Part shown: positions 16,558-26,196 of the stretch, piece after piece
Position numbering within the stretch: the first letter of the stretch is position 1
Layout: every line of letters starts with the position of its first letter
Origin: Microbacterium sp. ACRRU
GTDB taxonomy: Bacteria > Actinomycetota > Actinomycetes > Actinomycetales > Microbacteriaceae
Assembly (NCBI RefSeq): GCF_022346945.1
Contig: NZ_JAKRNI010000007.1
Location: 1 to 64,000 of the forward strand
Reading direction: 5' to 3'
Length of the DNA: 64,000 nt
The notes under the pieces: generated by a model
What the model was told of the DNA's origin: nothing
The model's database searches: none
What the model saw: the letters and a program-made list of their open reading frames with translations, nothing else
Program-made: the position numbers and the translations under genes

Positions 16558-18384
16558 GTGATCCAGTTCGACCTTCCTCCCGTCGTTCCCGCTGATCCGT
16601 CCGCGAACGTCTCGGACCTGCTCGCCGACCGGGTCGCGGCCACACCCGACCGCGCCCTCTTCGCCGTTCCCGACGGCGCAGGATGGCGCGACGTGTCCGC
16701 CCGCGACTTCGAGCAGCAGGTCATCGCGCTCGCGAAGGGTTTCATCGCCGCGGGCGTCCAGCCCGGCGAGAAGGTCGCGTTCATCGCGCGCACCACCTAC
16801 GACTGGACGCTCGTGGACTTCGCGCTCTTCTACGCCGGCGCGGTCATGGTGCCGGTGTACGAGACCAGCTCCCCCTCGCAGATCTCGTGGATCCTGTCGG
16901 ACTCGGGGGCGATCGCCGCGATCGTCGAGTCCGCCGACCACGCCCACCGCCTCGACGAGGTGCGCAGCGACCTCCCCCTCGTCCGCGAGGTGTGGGCGAT
17001 GCACGCGGGCGATCTCGACACGCTCGTTGCGCGCGGCGCATCGATCGACGATGCCGAGGTGCAGCGGCGACGCTCGATCGCCAACAGCGGCGACATCGCC
17101 ACCCTCATCTACACGTCGGGTTCGACCGGGCGCCCCAAGGGCTGTGTCCTCACGCACGGCAACTTCGTCGAGCTGGCACGCAACTCCGCCAAGGCGCTTC
17201 ACGAGGTCGTTGAGACGCCGGGGGCGTCGACGCTGCTGTTCATCACGACCGCGCACGTGTTCGCCCGGTTCATCTCCCTGCTGAACGTGCACGCCGGCGT
17301 CAAGACCGGTCATCAGCCCGACACCAAGCAGCTGCTCCCGGCTCTCGGCACGTTCAAGCCCACGTTCCTCCTGGCCGTGCCGCGGGTGTTCGAGAAGGTG
17401 TACAACTCGGCCGAGCAGAAGGCCGAGGCGGGCGGCAAGGGCAAGATCTTCCGCGCCGCAGCGGCCACGGCCGTCGAGCACTCCGAGCGGGAGCAGCAGG
17501 GCAAGTCCATCCCGCTGCTGCTGAAGATCAAGTTCGCGCTGTTCGACCGACTCGTCTACTCCAAGCTCCGCGAGGCCATGGGCGGACGCGTCGTCTACGC
17601 CGTGTCGGGGTCTGCTCCCCTGGGGCCGCGCCTCGGGCACTTCTTCCGCAGCCTCGGCGTCGTCATCCTCGAGGGCTACGGGCTGACCGAGACGACCGCG
17701 CCCGCGACCGTGAACCTCGCGACGAAGTCGAAGATCGGCACCGTCGGCCCCGTGCTCCCGGGGGTGAGCGTTCGTCTGGCCGATGACGGCGAGATCCAGG
17801 TGCGCGGCATCAACGTCTTCGCCGAGTACTGGCGCAACCCCGAGGCCACCGCGGAGGCCTTCGACGGCGACTGGTTCAAGACGGGCGACATCGGTGCGTT
17901 CGACGCCGACGGATTCCTGTCGATCACGGGCCGCAAGAAGGAGATCATCGTCACCGCCGGCGGGAAGAACGTCGCCCCCGCCGCCCTGGAGGATCCGATC
18001 CGGGCCAACCCGATCGTCGGTCAGGTCGTCGTCGTCGGCGACCACAAGCCGTTCATCTCGGCGCTGGTCACTCTCGACCCCGAGATGCTGCCCACGTGGC
18101 TGTCCAACAACGGGCTGCCCGCCGACATGTCGCTCGAAGAGGCGGCGAAGAACGAGAAGGTCCGCGCCGAGGTGCAGGGCGCGATCGACCGGGCCAACAC
18201 GCGCGTGTCGCGGGCCGAATCGATCCGCAAGTTCACGATCCTGCCGACCGAGTGGACCGAGGCGAGCGGTCACCTCACGCCCAAGATGAGCATCAAGCGC
18301 AACGTCATCGTCAGCGACTTCGCTGGTGACATCGAGGACATCTACGCGGTCCCCGTCAACACCACCAACGTCTCGCTCCCCTGA
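16558..18384 (+). CDS. Long-chain fatty acid--CoA ligase (FadD15-like)
   Basis: This enzyme activates fatty acids to acyl-CoA through an acyl-adenylate. The 608-residue protein shows the AMP-binding P-loop YTSGSTGRPKG, YAVSGSAPLG, EGYGLTETTAP, WFKTGDIG and the C-terminal lysine region GRKKEIIVTAGGKNVAP. A helical insert typical of bacterial long-chain synthetases lies around 280-330. The start GTG at 16558 is preceded by AAAGGAG. Length and location after the plsC/aroG block match M. tuberculosis fadD15 (Rv2187). Chain-length preference is not readable. Confidence 0.93.
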   Translation: MIQFDLPPVVPADPSANVSDLLADRVAATPDRALFAVPDGAGWRDVSARDFEQQVIALAKGFIAAGVQPGEKVAFIARTTYDWTLVDFALFYAGAVMVPVYETSSPSQISWILSDSGAIAAIVESADHAHRLDEVRSDLPLVREVWAMHAGDLDTLVARGASIDDAEVQRRRSIANSGDIATLIYTSGSTGRPKGCVLTHGNFVELARNSAKALHEVVETPGASTLLFITTAHVFARFISLLNVHAGVKTGHQPDTKQLLPALGTFKPTFLLAVPRVFEKVYNSAEQKAEAGGKGKIFRAAAATAVEHSEREQQGKSIPLLLKIKFALFDRLVYSKLREAMGGRVVYAVSGSAPLGPRLGHFFRSLGVVILEGYGLTETTAPATVNLATKSKIGTVGPVLPGVSVRLADDGEIQVRGINVFAEYWRNPEATAEAFDGDWFKTGDIGAFDADGFLSITGRKKEIIVTAGGKNVAPAALEDPIRANPIVGQVVVVGDHKPFISALVTLDPEMLPTWLSNNGLPADMSLEEAAKNEKVRAEVQGAIDRANTRVSRAESIRKFTILPTEWTEASGHLTPKMSIKRNVIVSDFAGDIEDIYAVPVNTTNVSLP

Positions 18385-18392
18385 GCGAGCGT

Positions 18393-18420
18393 CATCCCCC
18401 GTGACGGCGACGGGGGGATG
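18393..18420 (+). terminator. Terminator hairpin after the FadD15-like gene
   Basis: CATCCCCC at 18393-18400 pairs with GGGGGATG at 18413-18420, starting 9 nt past the TGA stop. Confidence 0.65.
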
Positions 18421-18425
18421 CCACG

Positions 18426-18460
18426 AGAACAGGCCGATCCGCGACGGATCGGCCTGTTCT
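18426..18460. terminator. Perfect 15-bp hairpin between convergent genes
   Basis: AGAACAGGCCGATCC and its exact complement flank the loop GCGAC. It lies between the convergent ligase and deformylase genes and reads as a terminator from either side. It ends in TGTTCT going rightward and begins AGAACA going leftward, so both directions have a short U-containing end. Confidence 0.75.
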
Positions 18461-18483
18461 GCTGTCAGCTCCTGCTGCCGGGG

Positions 18484-18975
18484 TCAGAACCAGTCGCTCT
18501 CGCGGATCTGGCGCATCGCCTCGCGGCGGGCCTCCGCGGGGAGGCGCGAGAGGTAGAGCTTCCCGTCGAGGTGGTCGGTCTCGTGCTGCAGCGCCTGGGC
18601 GAGCAGACCGTCCCCTTCGAGGACGACCTCGTTCCCGTCGAGGTCGGTGCCGATGACCTTCGCCCAGGGGTACCGCAACGCTTCGTGCCAAAGACCGGGG
18701 ACGGAGAGGCATCCCTCCCCGACGAGTTCGGGCTCGCCCCGCGTCTCGACGAGCACGGGATTCAGGACGTAGCCGATGTCGCCGTCGATGTTGTAGCTGA
18801 AGGCGCGCAGCCCCACGCCGATCTGCGGCGCCGCGACCCCCGCACGCCCGGGGGGCTCCACGGTGTCGATGAGGTCGCGGACGAGGGCCCGGATGCCGTC
18901 GTCGACGATCTCGATCGGCGCGCTGGGCGCACGCAGAACGGGATCCCCGAAGAGGCGGATGGGACGGACGGTCAT
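18484..18975 (-). CDS. def: Peptide deformylase
   Basis: This metalloenzyme removes the formyl group from nascent N-formylmethionine. The 163-residue protein has all three motifs: [16 protein letters not shown] (metal-binding Cys) and HETDHLDG (two metal His and the catalytic Glu). The ATG at 18975 overlaps the stop of the upstream ATPase gene as ATGA, so translation is coupled to that gene. This is an unusual partner for def, which more often sits with fmt. Confidence 0.96.
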   Translation of the reverse strand: MTVRPIRLFGDPVLRAPSAPIEIVDDGIRALVRDLIDTVEPPGRAGVAAPQIGVGLRAFSYNIDGDIGYVLNPVLVETRGEPELVGEGCLSVPGLWHEALRYPWAKVIGTDLDGNEVVLEGDGLLAQALQHETDHLDGKLYLSRLPAEARREAMRQIRESDWF

Positions 18976-21110
18976 GCCGCCGCCACCGGGGTGCGCAGGC
19001 CCTCGACGACCGCCGCGGCGAGTTCGCGCGCCGCCTGCCGGGTGCCCGGCTGCAGGTCGCGGAACGTGATCGCGCTGCCGGACGCGACGTGGGCGTCGTA
19101 CGGCATCCGGATCACGGCGCGGACGCGCGTGCGGAAGTGCGCCTCCAGCTCGCTCTCGCGGACGAGGGGCGCGCCCGGGCGGGCGTTGTTCAAGACGACG
19201 ACGGCGTTGCGGACACGATCGGCGTAGCCGTTCGTCTCGAGCCACGTCAGCGTCTCGGACGCCAGTCTCGCCTCGTCGACGGACAGGCCCGCGACCACGA
19301 CGAGGGAGTCGGCGAGTTCGAGCGTGGCCTCCATGACGGAGTGGACGATCCCCGTTCCCGTGTCGGTGAGGACGATCGAGTAGTAGTGCGCGGCGATGTC
19401 CGCCACGCGGCGGTAGTCCTCGTCGCTGAAGGCCTCCGAGACCTTCGGGTCGGAATCGGATGCCAGCACGTCGAGCCGCGTGGTGTCTCGGGCCACGATC
19501 GATGACACGTCGCCGTACCCCTCCACCTGGTCGTGCGCGCGTACGAGGTCACGAACGGTCCGACCGTTCGCACCCCCCACCCGGTCGGCGAGCGTGCCCC
19601 GGTCGGGGTTCGCGTCGACGGCGATGACCCGGTCGTCACGCGCGTCCGCGAGCGCCATGCCCAGCAGCGACGTGACCGTGGTCTTGCCGACGCCACCCTT
19701 GCGCGACAGCACCGGCACGAAGCGCGCCTCGCCCGAGAGGGGCGTGGCGATGCGCCGGTCCAGATCTTTGCGCGCCCGCGCACGGCGGCCGTCGCCGAGG
19801 TTGATGCGGTGTCGCGACACCGAGTAGACGAGCTGCTGCCACAGTCCCTCCGGCTCGGGGCGGGCGACCTGACGCGGATCGAGCAGACGATCGGCGGTGA
19901 GCAGATCAGGGCTCTCGCGGGTGTCGTCGATCTCGCCCAAGCGCTTGGACGTCAGGGCCACCTCACCCCCCGGGGTGCGGACGCGCTCGTTCGCGTGCAT
20001 CCGCCCGGCACGTGCCGCCTCGTCCGCCTGGTGGATCTCGCGGCGCGTCAGGGGGATGGTGCCGATGGTGCCCGTGGCGGCTCGTTCGGCCCGCGTGCGC
20101 GGCACGGGTCCGGTTTCGGGCGCGGTCGTGGCATCCGGGACAGCGGGCGCCTCGGATGCCGCCGACACCTCCCGCGCGACGGGCGCCTCCTGCGCGGGTG
20201 TCGGAGCCCGTGCCGCGAGTGGCGTAGCGGGCGCCGCGACCGCGTCGGCGCTGTCACCGGCAGGAGCGTCGATCTCCCGCTCAGGTTCGGTCGGAACGAC
20301 GTCCTCCGCCTCGTGGCCCGTGCCCTCCGACGGGAGGATCTCGTCCATCTGCTCGGCATCCGCGGCCGGCTCATGTCCGGAGACCTCGTCGATCGTGTCC
20401 TCGGCGTCCGTCGTCTCCTCCGAGGCGGCGGGCTGGGCTGCCTCCTCCGGGCGGGAAGCGTCGGCGTCGTCCGCGGGGACGTCGGTCGCGTCGGCATCCG
20501 CCGCAGGGGCTTCCGGGGCGGACTCGGCGTCCGCGAACGTCCCGGCCTCCGGCGGGGTCTCGTCCTCCTCCGGCGCGGGATCCGGATCGGTCTCGCCGCC
20601 GTCGCCGTCGTCGGGCACCGCGACGGCGGACTCCTCCGACCCGGTGACGGGGTCGCCGACGCTGTCGTCAGCCGCGTCATCGATGATCTCGCCATCGTCC
20701 GGAACGATCTCGGCGTCGTGGATCTCGGGTTCGCCGTCACCATCGAGAGTCTCGGGGTGCGGTTCGAGGATGATGTCGCCGGTCGGCAGCTCCTCGAGGC
20801 CGGGATCCGAGGCCGCCGCAGCGACCTCCGGGTCGGGCACGTGGGTGAGCAGCGGGGGCACGTCGGCATCGGGGAGGTGCACGATGCCCACGACCTCGAA
20901 AGCGCGGGATTCGGCGTCGATGACGGGCATCTCGTCTTCGACGACGTCGTCGTCCACCTCGTCGTCGTCGGTGGCGGGGAGGTCGACGCTGACCTGCGAG
21001 ATGTGTCCGCCGAGGACGGTGATGCTGGCCGTGTCGAGCGTTCCGGTGTCGTCGAGGACGCCGTGTTCGGTGCCCTCATCGGGGGTCTCGTCGGTGCGGT
21101 CGGGGGTCAC
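18972..21110 (-). CDS. EspI/MinD-like P-loop ATPase with long acidic N-terminal region
   Basis: The 712-residue protein is two-part. Residues 1 to about 370 are low-complexity, Asp/Glu/Ala/Pro/Ser/Thr rich and surely disordered. Residues about 430-712 are a ParA/MinD-type ATPase with [10 protein letters not shown] (Walker A, Lys476), [26 protein letters not shown] and VVVLNN. The junction ([17 protein letters not shown]) and the ATPase resemble mycobacterial EspI (Rv3876) and its relatives, which also carry Pro/Ala-rich N-termini. No ESX secretion gene is seen nearby. Start: GTG at 21110 with GGAG 6 nt upstream. The role is unknown; cell-pole or envelope organisation is a guess. Confidence 0.75.
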   Translation of the reverse strand: MTPDRTDETPDEGTEHGVLDDTGTLDTASITVLGGHISQVSVDLPATDDDEVDDDVVEDEMPVIDAESRAFEVVGIVHLPDADVPPLLTHVPDPEVAAAASDPGLEELPTGDIILEPHPETLDGDGEPEIHDAEIVPDDGEIIDDAADDSVGDPVTGSEESAVAVPDDGDGGETDPDPAPEEDETPPEAGTFADAESAPEAPAADADATDVPADDADASRPEEAAQPAASEETTDAEDTIDEVSGHEPAADAEQMDEILPSEGTGHEAEDVVPTEPEREIDAPAGDSADAVAAPATPLAARAPTPAQEAPVAREVSAASEAPAVPDATTAPETGPVPRTRAERAATGTIGTIPLTRREIHQADEAARAGRMHANERVRTPGGEVALTSKRLGEIDDTRESPDLLTADRLLDPRQVARPEPEGLWQQLVYSVSRHRINLGDGRRARARKDLDRRIATPLSGEARFVPVLSRKGGVGKTTVTSLLGMALADARDDRVIAVDANPDRGTLADRVGGANGRTVRDLVRAHDQVEGYGDVSSIVARDTTRLDVLASDSDPKVSEAFSDEDYRRVADIAAHYYSIVLTDTGTGIVHSVMEATLELADSLVVVAGLSVDEARLASETLTWLETNGYADRVRNAVVVLNNARPGAPLVRESELEAHFRTRVRAVIRMPYDAHVASGSAITFRDLQPGTRQAARELAAAVVEGLRTPVAAA

Positions 21111-21127
21111 TGCAGTCTCCAAAAGGG

Positions 21128-21154
21128 AAAGGGGGCGCGAAGAGCGCCCCCTTT
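21128..21154 (-). terminator. Rho-independent terminator of pyc
   Basis: The minus strand forms the 11-bp stem AAAGGGGGCGC / GCGCCCCCTTT followed by CCCTTTT, 4 nt past the pyc stop and just upstream of the EspI-like gene. It sits in that gene's leader region, so the downstream gene may depend on read-through or on a promoter inside the hairpin region. Confidence 0.85.
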
Positions 21155-21158
21155 CAGG

Positions 21159-24100
21159 CTACTGCTCGGGACGGACGACGAGCAAAAGGTCGCCCGCCTC
21201 CACCTGCTGCGTGGCCGCGACGGCCAGCCTGTCGACGACACCGTTGACGGGACTCGTGATCGCGGCCTCCATCTTCATGGCCTCGATCGAGGCCACCGCC
21301 TGACCGGCCATGACACGATCGCCGACGCCCGCCTTCAGCGTCACCACTCCCGAGAAGGGTGCCGCGACCTGGCCGGGTTTCGACGTGTCGGCCTTCTCGG
21401 CCTGGCGCGCCTCGACGTCGATCGAGCGGTCCCGCACGAAGACGGGACGCAGCTGGCCGTTGAGCGTGGTCATGACGGTGCGCATGCCCTTGTCGTCGGC
21501 GTCGCCGATCGCCTCGAGCCCCACGAACAGCTGCACCCCCCGTTCGATCTCGACGGTGTGCTCTTCGCCGGCGCGCAGGCCGTACAGGTAGTCCGCGGTG
21601 TCGAGGACGCTCAGATCACCGAATGCCGCGCGCGTCTCGAGGAACGCACGGGTCGGCGCCGGGAACAGCAGGGCGTTCAATCGCGCGCGGCGCGTGGGAG
21701 AGTCGGCCGCCAAGGCGGCGGCATCGTCGTCGGTGAGGGGGGTGACCCCGCCCTTGATGTCGCGACCGGCGAGCACCTTGGAGCGGAACGGTTCGGGCCA
21801 CCCGCCCGGGAGGTCGCCGAGCTCGCCCGCCATGAAGGAGATCACCGAGTCGGGCACGTCGTACTTGTCGGGATTGCGCTCGAAATCGTCGGGGTCGGCC
21901 TTGACCGCCGCGAGGTGCAGCGCGAGGTCGCCCACCACCTTGGAGGACGGCGTCACCTTCGGGACGCGACCGAGGATGCGGTCGGCCGCGGCATACATGT
22001 CCTCGATGAGCTCGAAGTCGTCGGCCAGGCCCAGCGCGATCGCCTGCTGTCGCAGGTTCGAGAGCTGTCCGCCGGGGATCTCGTGACGGTAGACGCGGCC
22101 GGTGGGACCGGGCAAGCCGGACTCGAACGGACGGTACAGGTGACGCACCGCCTCCCAGTAGGGCTCGAGATCCGAAACGGCTGCGAGGTCGATGCCGGTG
22201 TCGCGGTCGGTGTGGGCGAGCGCGGCGACGAGACCCGACAGCGACGGCTGGCTCGTCGTGCCCGACATGGGCGCGGCGGCCGCGTCCACGGCATCCGCAC
22301 CCGCCGCCGAGGCGGCCAGCAGGGTCGCGAGCTGACCACCGGCGGTGTCGTGGGTGTGCACGTGGACGGGGACGTCGAACCGCTCACGCAGCGCCGTGAC
22401 CAGACGCGTGGCCGCGGCCGGGCGGAGGAGCCCGGCCATGTCCTTCACGGCCAGCACGTGGGCTCCGGCCGCGACGATCTGCTCGGCGAGCCGGAGGTAG
22501 TAGTCGAGCGTGTAGAGATCCTCGCGCGGGTCGAGCAGGTCTCCGGTGTAGCAGACGGCGACCTCGGCGACGGCGGTCCCCGTCGCCAGGACGGCGTCGA
22601 TCGCCGGGCGCATCTGCGAGACGTCGTTGAGCGCGTCGAAGATGCGGAAGATATCGATGCCGGATGCCGCGGCCTCGGCGACGAAGGCATCCGTCACCTC
22701 CGTCGGGTACGGGGTGTAGCCGACGGTGTTGCGCCCGCGCAGAAGCATCTGGATCGCGACGTTGGGAAGAGCCTGCCGGAGCGCGTCGAGACGTTCCCAC
22801 GGGTCTTCGCCGAGGAAGCGCAATGCGACGTCGTACGTCGCACCGCCCCAGGCCTCCACGGACAGCAACTCCGGCGTCAGACGCGCGACGTACGGTGCGA
22901 CACGCACGAGATCGCGCGTACGCACACGCGTGGCGAGCAGCGACTGGTGCGCGTCGCGGAAGGTCGTGTCGGTGACGGCGAGAGCGGTCTGCTCGCGCAG
23001 AGCACGCGCGAACCCCGCGGGGCCCAGCTCCTGCAGGCGCTGTCGGGAGCCCGAGGGGGCGGGCGCCGCCAGGTCGATGGCGGGGAGCTTGCTGGCCGGG
23101 TCGACCGTCAGGGGGTTCTCGCCGTGGGGGCGGTTGACGGTGGTGTCGACGAGCCACGACAGCACCTTCGTGCCGCGGTCCTTGGATTCGCGGCCGCGCA
23201 GGAGCTCGGGGCGCTCGTCGATGAACGAAGTGCTCAGGTTGCCCGCCACGAAGGCGGGATCGTCGAGCACCGCCTGGAGGAACGGGATGTTGGTGGACAC
23301 GCCGCGGATGCGGAACTCCGCCAGCGCGCGCCGCGCGCGGGCGACCGCGGCACCGAAGTCCCGTCCGCGGCACGTGAGCTTGGACAGCATCGAGTCGAAG
23401 TGCGGGCTGATCTGGGAGCCGGCCGCGGTCGTGCCACCGTCGAGACGGACGCCGGCACCGCCGGGCGAGCGGTACGTGGTGATCTTGCCGGTGTCGGGAC
23501 GGAATCCCTGTGTCGGATCCTCCGTGGTGATGCGGCATTGCAGGGCCGCACCCCGCAGACGGATCCGGTCCTGCGTGAGGCCGAGGTCGGCGAGGGTGCT
23601 GCCCGCCGCGATGCGCATCTGCGACTGCACGAGGTCGACGTCGGTGACCTCCTCGGTGACCGTGTGCTCGACCTGAATGCGCGGGTTCATCTCGATGAAG
23701 ACGACCTCCCCCGCGCGCGGTCCCGCCGTCTCGAGCAGGAACTCCACCGTCCCGGCGTTCTGATACCCGATCGACCGGGCGAACGCGACGGCGTACCGGT
23801 GCAGGTCTTCCCGGACCGCGTCGTCGAGGTTGGGCGCGGGAGCGATCTCGATCACCTTCTGGTGACGGCGCTGCACCGAGCAGTCGCGCTCGAAGAGATG
23901 GACCGTCTCGCCCGTGGCATCCGCGAGGATCTGCACCTCGACGTGCCGCGGCCGCTGGACGGCCTGCTCGAGGAACATGCGCGGGTCGCCGAACGCGCTC
24001 TGCGCCTCGCGCATGGCCTCGGCCAGAGCTGGTGCCAGCTCGCCCAGCGACTCCACGCGCCGCATCCCACGGCCGCCGCCGCCGGCCACCGCCTTGGCGA

Positions 24101-24566
24101 ACAGCGGGAAGCCGATCTCCTCGGCCTGCGCGACGAGAGCATCGACGTCGTCCGAGGCGGCGGTCGACCGCAGGACGGGGACCCCGGCGGCGATCGCGTG
24201 CTCCTTGGCGGTCACCTTGTTGCCCGCCATCGACAGCACCTCCGCCGGCGGGCCGATGAAGGTGATGCCATGCGCCGCGGCCTTCTCGGCGAGCTCGGGA
24301 TTCTCGGACAGGAAGCCGTACCCCGGGTAGATGGCATCCGCCCCGCACTCGCGCGCGACGCGAATGATCTCGTCGACGTCGAGGTAGGCGCGCACGGGGT
24401 GGCCGCGCTCGCCGATCTGATACGCCTCGTCGGCCTTCAGACGGTGGAGAGACGCGCGGTCCTCGTAGGGGTAGACCGCGACAGTGCGGGCTCCCACTTC
24501 ATAGGCGGCGCGGAACGCACGGATGGCGATTTCTCCGCGATTGGCGACCAGGATCTTCGAGAACAT
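21159..24566 (-). CDS. pyc: Pyruvate carboxylase
   Basis: This is an anaplerotic biotin enzyme making oxaloacetate from pyruvate, bicarbonate and ATP. The 1135-residue single chain has an N-terminal biotin carboxylase part (KILVANRGEIAIRAFRA, GGGGRGMRRV, EMNPRIQVEHTVTEEVT), a carboxyltransferase part (DTTFRDAHQSLLATRVR, WGGATYDVALRFL, HTHDTAGGQLATL) and a C-terminal biotinyl domain with EAMKMEAAI, biotin on Lys1098. I chose the ATG at 24566 (GAGG 5 nt upstream) over a GTG two codons earlier. Monocistronic, with its own -10 and terminator. Confidence 0.97.
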   Translation of the reverse strand: MFSKILVANRGEIAIRAFRAAYEVGARTVAVYPYEDRASLHRLKADEAYQIGERGHPVRAYLDVDEIIRVARECGADAIYPGYGFLSENPELAEKAAAHGITFIGPPAEVLSMAGNKVTAKEHAIAAGVPVLRSTAASDDVDALVAQAEEIGFPLFAKAVAGGGGRGMRRVESLGELAPALAEAMREAQSAFGDPRMFLEQAVQRPRHVEVQILADATGETVHLFERDCSVQRRHQKVIEIAPAPNLDDAVREDLHRYAVAFARSIGYQNAGTVEFLLETAGPRAGEVVFIEMNPRIQVEHTVTEEVTDVDLVQSQMRIAAGSTLADLGLTQDRIRLRGAALQCRITTEDPTQGFRPDTGKITTYRSPGGAGVRLDGGTTAAGSQISPHFDSMLSKLTCRGRDFGAAVARARRALAEFRIRGVSTNIPFLQAVLDDPAFVAGNLSTSFIDERPELLRGRESKDRGTKVLSWLVDTTVNRPHGENPLTVDPASKLPAIDLAAPAPSGSRQRLQELGPAGFARALREQTALAVTDTTFRDAHQSLLATRVRTRDLVRVAPYVARLTPELLSVEAWGGATYDVALRFLGEDPWERLDALRQALPNVAIQMLLRGRNTVGYTPYPTEVTDAFVAEAAASGIDIFRIFDALNDVSQMRPAIDAVLATGTAVAEVAVCYTGDLLDPREDLYTLDYYLRLAEQIVAAGAHVLAVKDMAGLLRPAAATRLVTALRERFDVPVHVHTHDTAGGQLATLLAASAAGADAVDAAAAPMSGTTSQPSLSGLVAALAHTDRDTGIDLAAVSDLEPYWEAVRHLYRPFESGLPGPTGRVYRHEIPGGQLSNLRQQAIALGLADDFELIEDMYAAADRILGRVPKVTPSSKVVGDLALHLAAVKADPDDFERNPDKYDVPDSVISFMAGELGDLPGGWPEPFRSKVLAGRDIKGGVTPLTDDDAAALAADSPTRRARLNALLFPAPTRAFLETRAAFGDLSVLDTADYLYGLRAGEEHTVEIERGVQLFVGLEAIGDADDKGMRTVMTTLNGQLRPVFVRDRSIDVEARQAEKADTSKPGQVAAPFSGVVTLKAGVGDRVMAGQAVASIEAMKMEAAITSPVNGVVDRLAVAATQQVEAGDLLLVVRPEQ

Positions 24567-24606
24567 GCACACCTCACGTCAAGCTGGCGGAGCTGAATGT
24601 GCTCAC

Positions 24607-24612
24607 AGCCTA
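24607..24612 (-). promoter_or_regulatory. -10 box of pyc
   Basis: The minus strand reads TAGGCT, giving a leader of about 34 nt before the ATG. It lies only 8 bp from the -10 of the divergent parA-like gene, so the two polymerases would compete for the same stretch. Confidence 0.5.
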
Positions 24613-24620
24613 GGGGAAGG

Positions 24621-24626
24621 TAACGT
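24621..24626 (+). promoter_or_regulatory. -10 box of the ParA-family gene
   Basis: TAACGT ends 8 nt before the GTG at 24635, with no ribosome binding site. This suggests a leaderless or nearly leaderless transcript. Confidence 0.4.
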
Positions 24627-24634
24627 AGACGCTC

Positions 24635-25447
24635 GTGCACGTACTCTCCGTCAGCTCTTTGAAAGGCGGGGTCGGCAAGACGACCGTGACGCTCGGGCTG
24701 GCATCCGCCGCCTTCGCACGTGGCGTTCGCACTCTCGTCGTCGACCTCGACCCGCAGTCCGATGTGTCCACCGGCATGGACATCCAGGTCGCCGGCCGGC
24801 TGAACATCGCCGACGTCCTGGCCAATCCGAAAGAGAAGGTCGTCCGTCAGGCGATCACCTCCAGCGGCTGGGCCAAGGTGCACCCCGGCACGATCGACGT
24901 GCTCATCGGCAGCCCGTCGGCGATCAACTTCGACGGTCCGCACCCGAGCGTCCGCGACGTGTGGAAGCTCGAAGAGGCCCTCGCCACGATCGAGGCCGAC
25001 TACGACCTCGTCCTGATCGACTGCGCCCCGTCGCTGAACGCGCTGACCCGCACCGCGTGGGCGGCGAGCGACCGCGTCATCGTCGTGACCGAGCCCGGAT
25101 TGTTCTCCGTCGCCGCCGCCGACCGGGCGCTCCGCGCGATCGAGGAGATCCGTCGCGGTCTCTCCCCCCGTCTTCAGCCGCTGGGTGTCGTCGTGAACCG
25201 CGTCCGCCCGCAGTCCATCGAGCACCAGTTCCGCATCAAGGAACTGCGCGACATGTTCGGTCCGCTCGTGCTGAACCCCCAGCTCCCCGAGCGCACGTCG
25301 TTGCAGCAGGCCCAGGGCGCTGCGAAGCCGCTGCACGTCTGGCCCGGCGACTCCGCGCAGGAGCTGGCCGCCGATTTCGACGCGCTCCTCGACCGCATCG
25401 TGCGCACGGGCCGCATCCCCGTCGCGAGCGACGCCCCGCAGTCCTAG
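24635..25447 (+). CDS. ParA-family ATPase
   Basis: This 270-residue soluble ATPase of the ParA/Soj type has the deviant Walker [13 protein letters not shown] (10-17), VVDLDPQSDVSTGMD and VLIDCAPSLN. These are the features of DNA- or cargo-positioning ParA proteins. No parB or parS site is visible next to it, so it is not the main chromosomal parAB pair as seen here. It is probably an orphan ParA that positions something else. The C-terminus (AQELAADFDALLDRIV) is helical. It is convergent with a MerR gene. Confidence 0.85.
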   Translation: MHVLSVSSLKGGVGKTTVTLGLASAAFARGVRTLVVDLDPQSDVSTGMDIQVAGRLNIADVLANPKEKVVRQAITSSGWAKVHPGTIDVLIGSPSAINFDGPHPSVRDVWKLEEALATIEADYDLVLIDCAPSLNALTRTAWAASDRVIVVTEPGLFSVAAADRALRAIEEIRRGLSPRLQPLGVVVNRVRPQSIEHQFRIKELRDMFGPLVLNPQLPERTSLQQAQGAAKPLHVWPGDSAQELAADFDALLDRIVRTGRIPVASDAPQS

Positions 25448-25465
25448 CCCTTCGCACGCGCACGC

Positions 25466-25529
25466 GCGCGAGTCGCCAACATTTGTCGCTTCGAGCGATG
25501 GCCAGGCGACAAATCCTGGCGACTCGCGC
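25466..25529. repeat. Long intergenic inverted repeat
   Basis: GCGCGAGTCGCCA (25466-25478) and ATTTGTCGC (25481-25489) are mirrored exactly by GCGACAAAT (25506-25514) and TGGCGACTCGCGC (25517-25529). Each arm has a 2-nt unpaired spacer at the same place. The result is a 22-bp hairpin with a symmetrical internal loop between convergent genes. It may act as a bidirectional terminator or be one copy of a dispersed REP-like repeat. I cannot tell which from one copy. Confidence 0.7.
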
Positions 25530-25557
25530 ACCACGCGACGCGGCGCGGCGTGACGGG

Positions 25558-26100
25558 TCAGGCGGTGCGAGCGGCGCGACGCGCGGCGAGTTCGTCGACG
25601 GCCTCGGTCGCGGACTCGAAGTCGACGAGCGTGGACTCCACTTCGCGCAGAACCTTGCCGACGGCGATGCCGAAGACACCCTGACCGCGGCTCACGAGGT
25701 CGATGACCTCGTCGTTCGACGTGCACAGGTAGACCGAGGCTCCGTCGCTCATGAGCGTCGTGCCCGCGAGATCGCGGATGCCGGCGGCGCGAAGCTGATC
25801 GACCGCGGTGCGGATCTGCTGCAGCGAGATCCCGGTATCGAGCAGACGCTTGACGAGCTTCAGGACGAGGATGTCGCGGAATCCGTAGAGGCGCTGCGAC
25901 CCCGATCCGCTCGCACCGCGCACGGTGGGGACGACGAGTTCGGTGCGGGCCCAGTAGTCGAGCTGGCGGTACGTGATGCCCGCGGCTCGGGCCGCGACGG
26001 CACCGCGATAACCGGTGTCGTCGTCCATCTCGGGCAGGCCGTCGGTGAAGAGGAGTTCGGTGGCGAACCGGGGTTCACCGAGTGCGTCGCCAGCGTTCAT
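25558..26100 (-). CDS. MerR-family regulator (Rv1830-like)
   Basis: This 180-residue DNA-binding protein has a MerR winged helix (GITYRQLDYWARTELVVP, then YGFRDILVLKLVKRLLDTGISLQQIR) and a C-terminal domain unlike metal or drug sensors (TTLMSDGASVYLCTSNDEVIDLVSRGQGVFGIAVG). This matches the Rv1830 group linked to garA in actinobacteria. I chose the ATG at 26100, which has AGGAGG about 10 nt upstream, over one at 26118. A -10 box precedes it at 26134-26139. Its ligand is unknown. Confidence 0.87.
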   Translation of the reverse strand: MNAGDALGEPRFATELLFTDGLPEMDDDTGYRGAVAARAAGITYRQLDYWARTELVVPTVRGASGSGSQRLYGFRDILVLKLVKRLLDTGISLQQIRTAVDQLRAAGIRDLAGTTLMSDGASVYLCTSNDEVIDLVSRGQGVFGIAVGKVLREVESTLVDFESATEAVDELAARRAARTA

Positions 26101-26133
26101 GCTCGCGTCCCTCCTCATCGGCTCGTTCCTCCC

Positions 26134-26139
26134 ACGCTA
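26134..26139 (-). promoter_or_regulatory. -10 box of the Rv1830-like gene
   Basis: The minus strand reads TAGCGT about 33 nt before the ATG at 26100. The leader contains GAGGAGGG. Confidence 0.4.
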
Positions 26140-26196
26140 GATCAGCGAGGGGCCCCCGGCAACGACATCCGGGCCGAGGGGGTCGGCGTGTCGCGA

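Noticed and set aside
15465..16796. A 443-residue version of the ROK kinase with an upstream extension
   Set aside because: The extension lies upstream of the predicted -10 box, and GTG 16400 has a strong ribosome binding site and the standard family length.
19533..24596. A 1687-codon plus-strand open frame opposite pyc and the EspI-like gene
   Set aside because: It is a shadow of GC-rich coding sequence on the other strand. It has no recognisable domain, is Arg/Gly/His rich, and both true genes beneath it have full family motifs.
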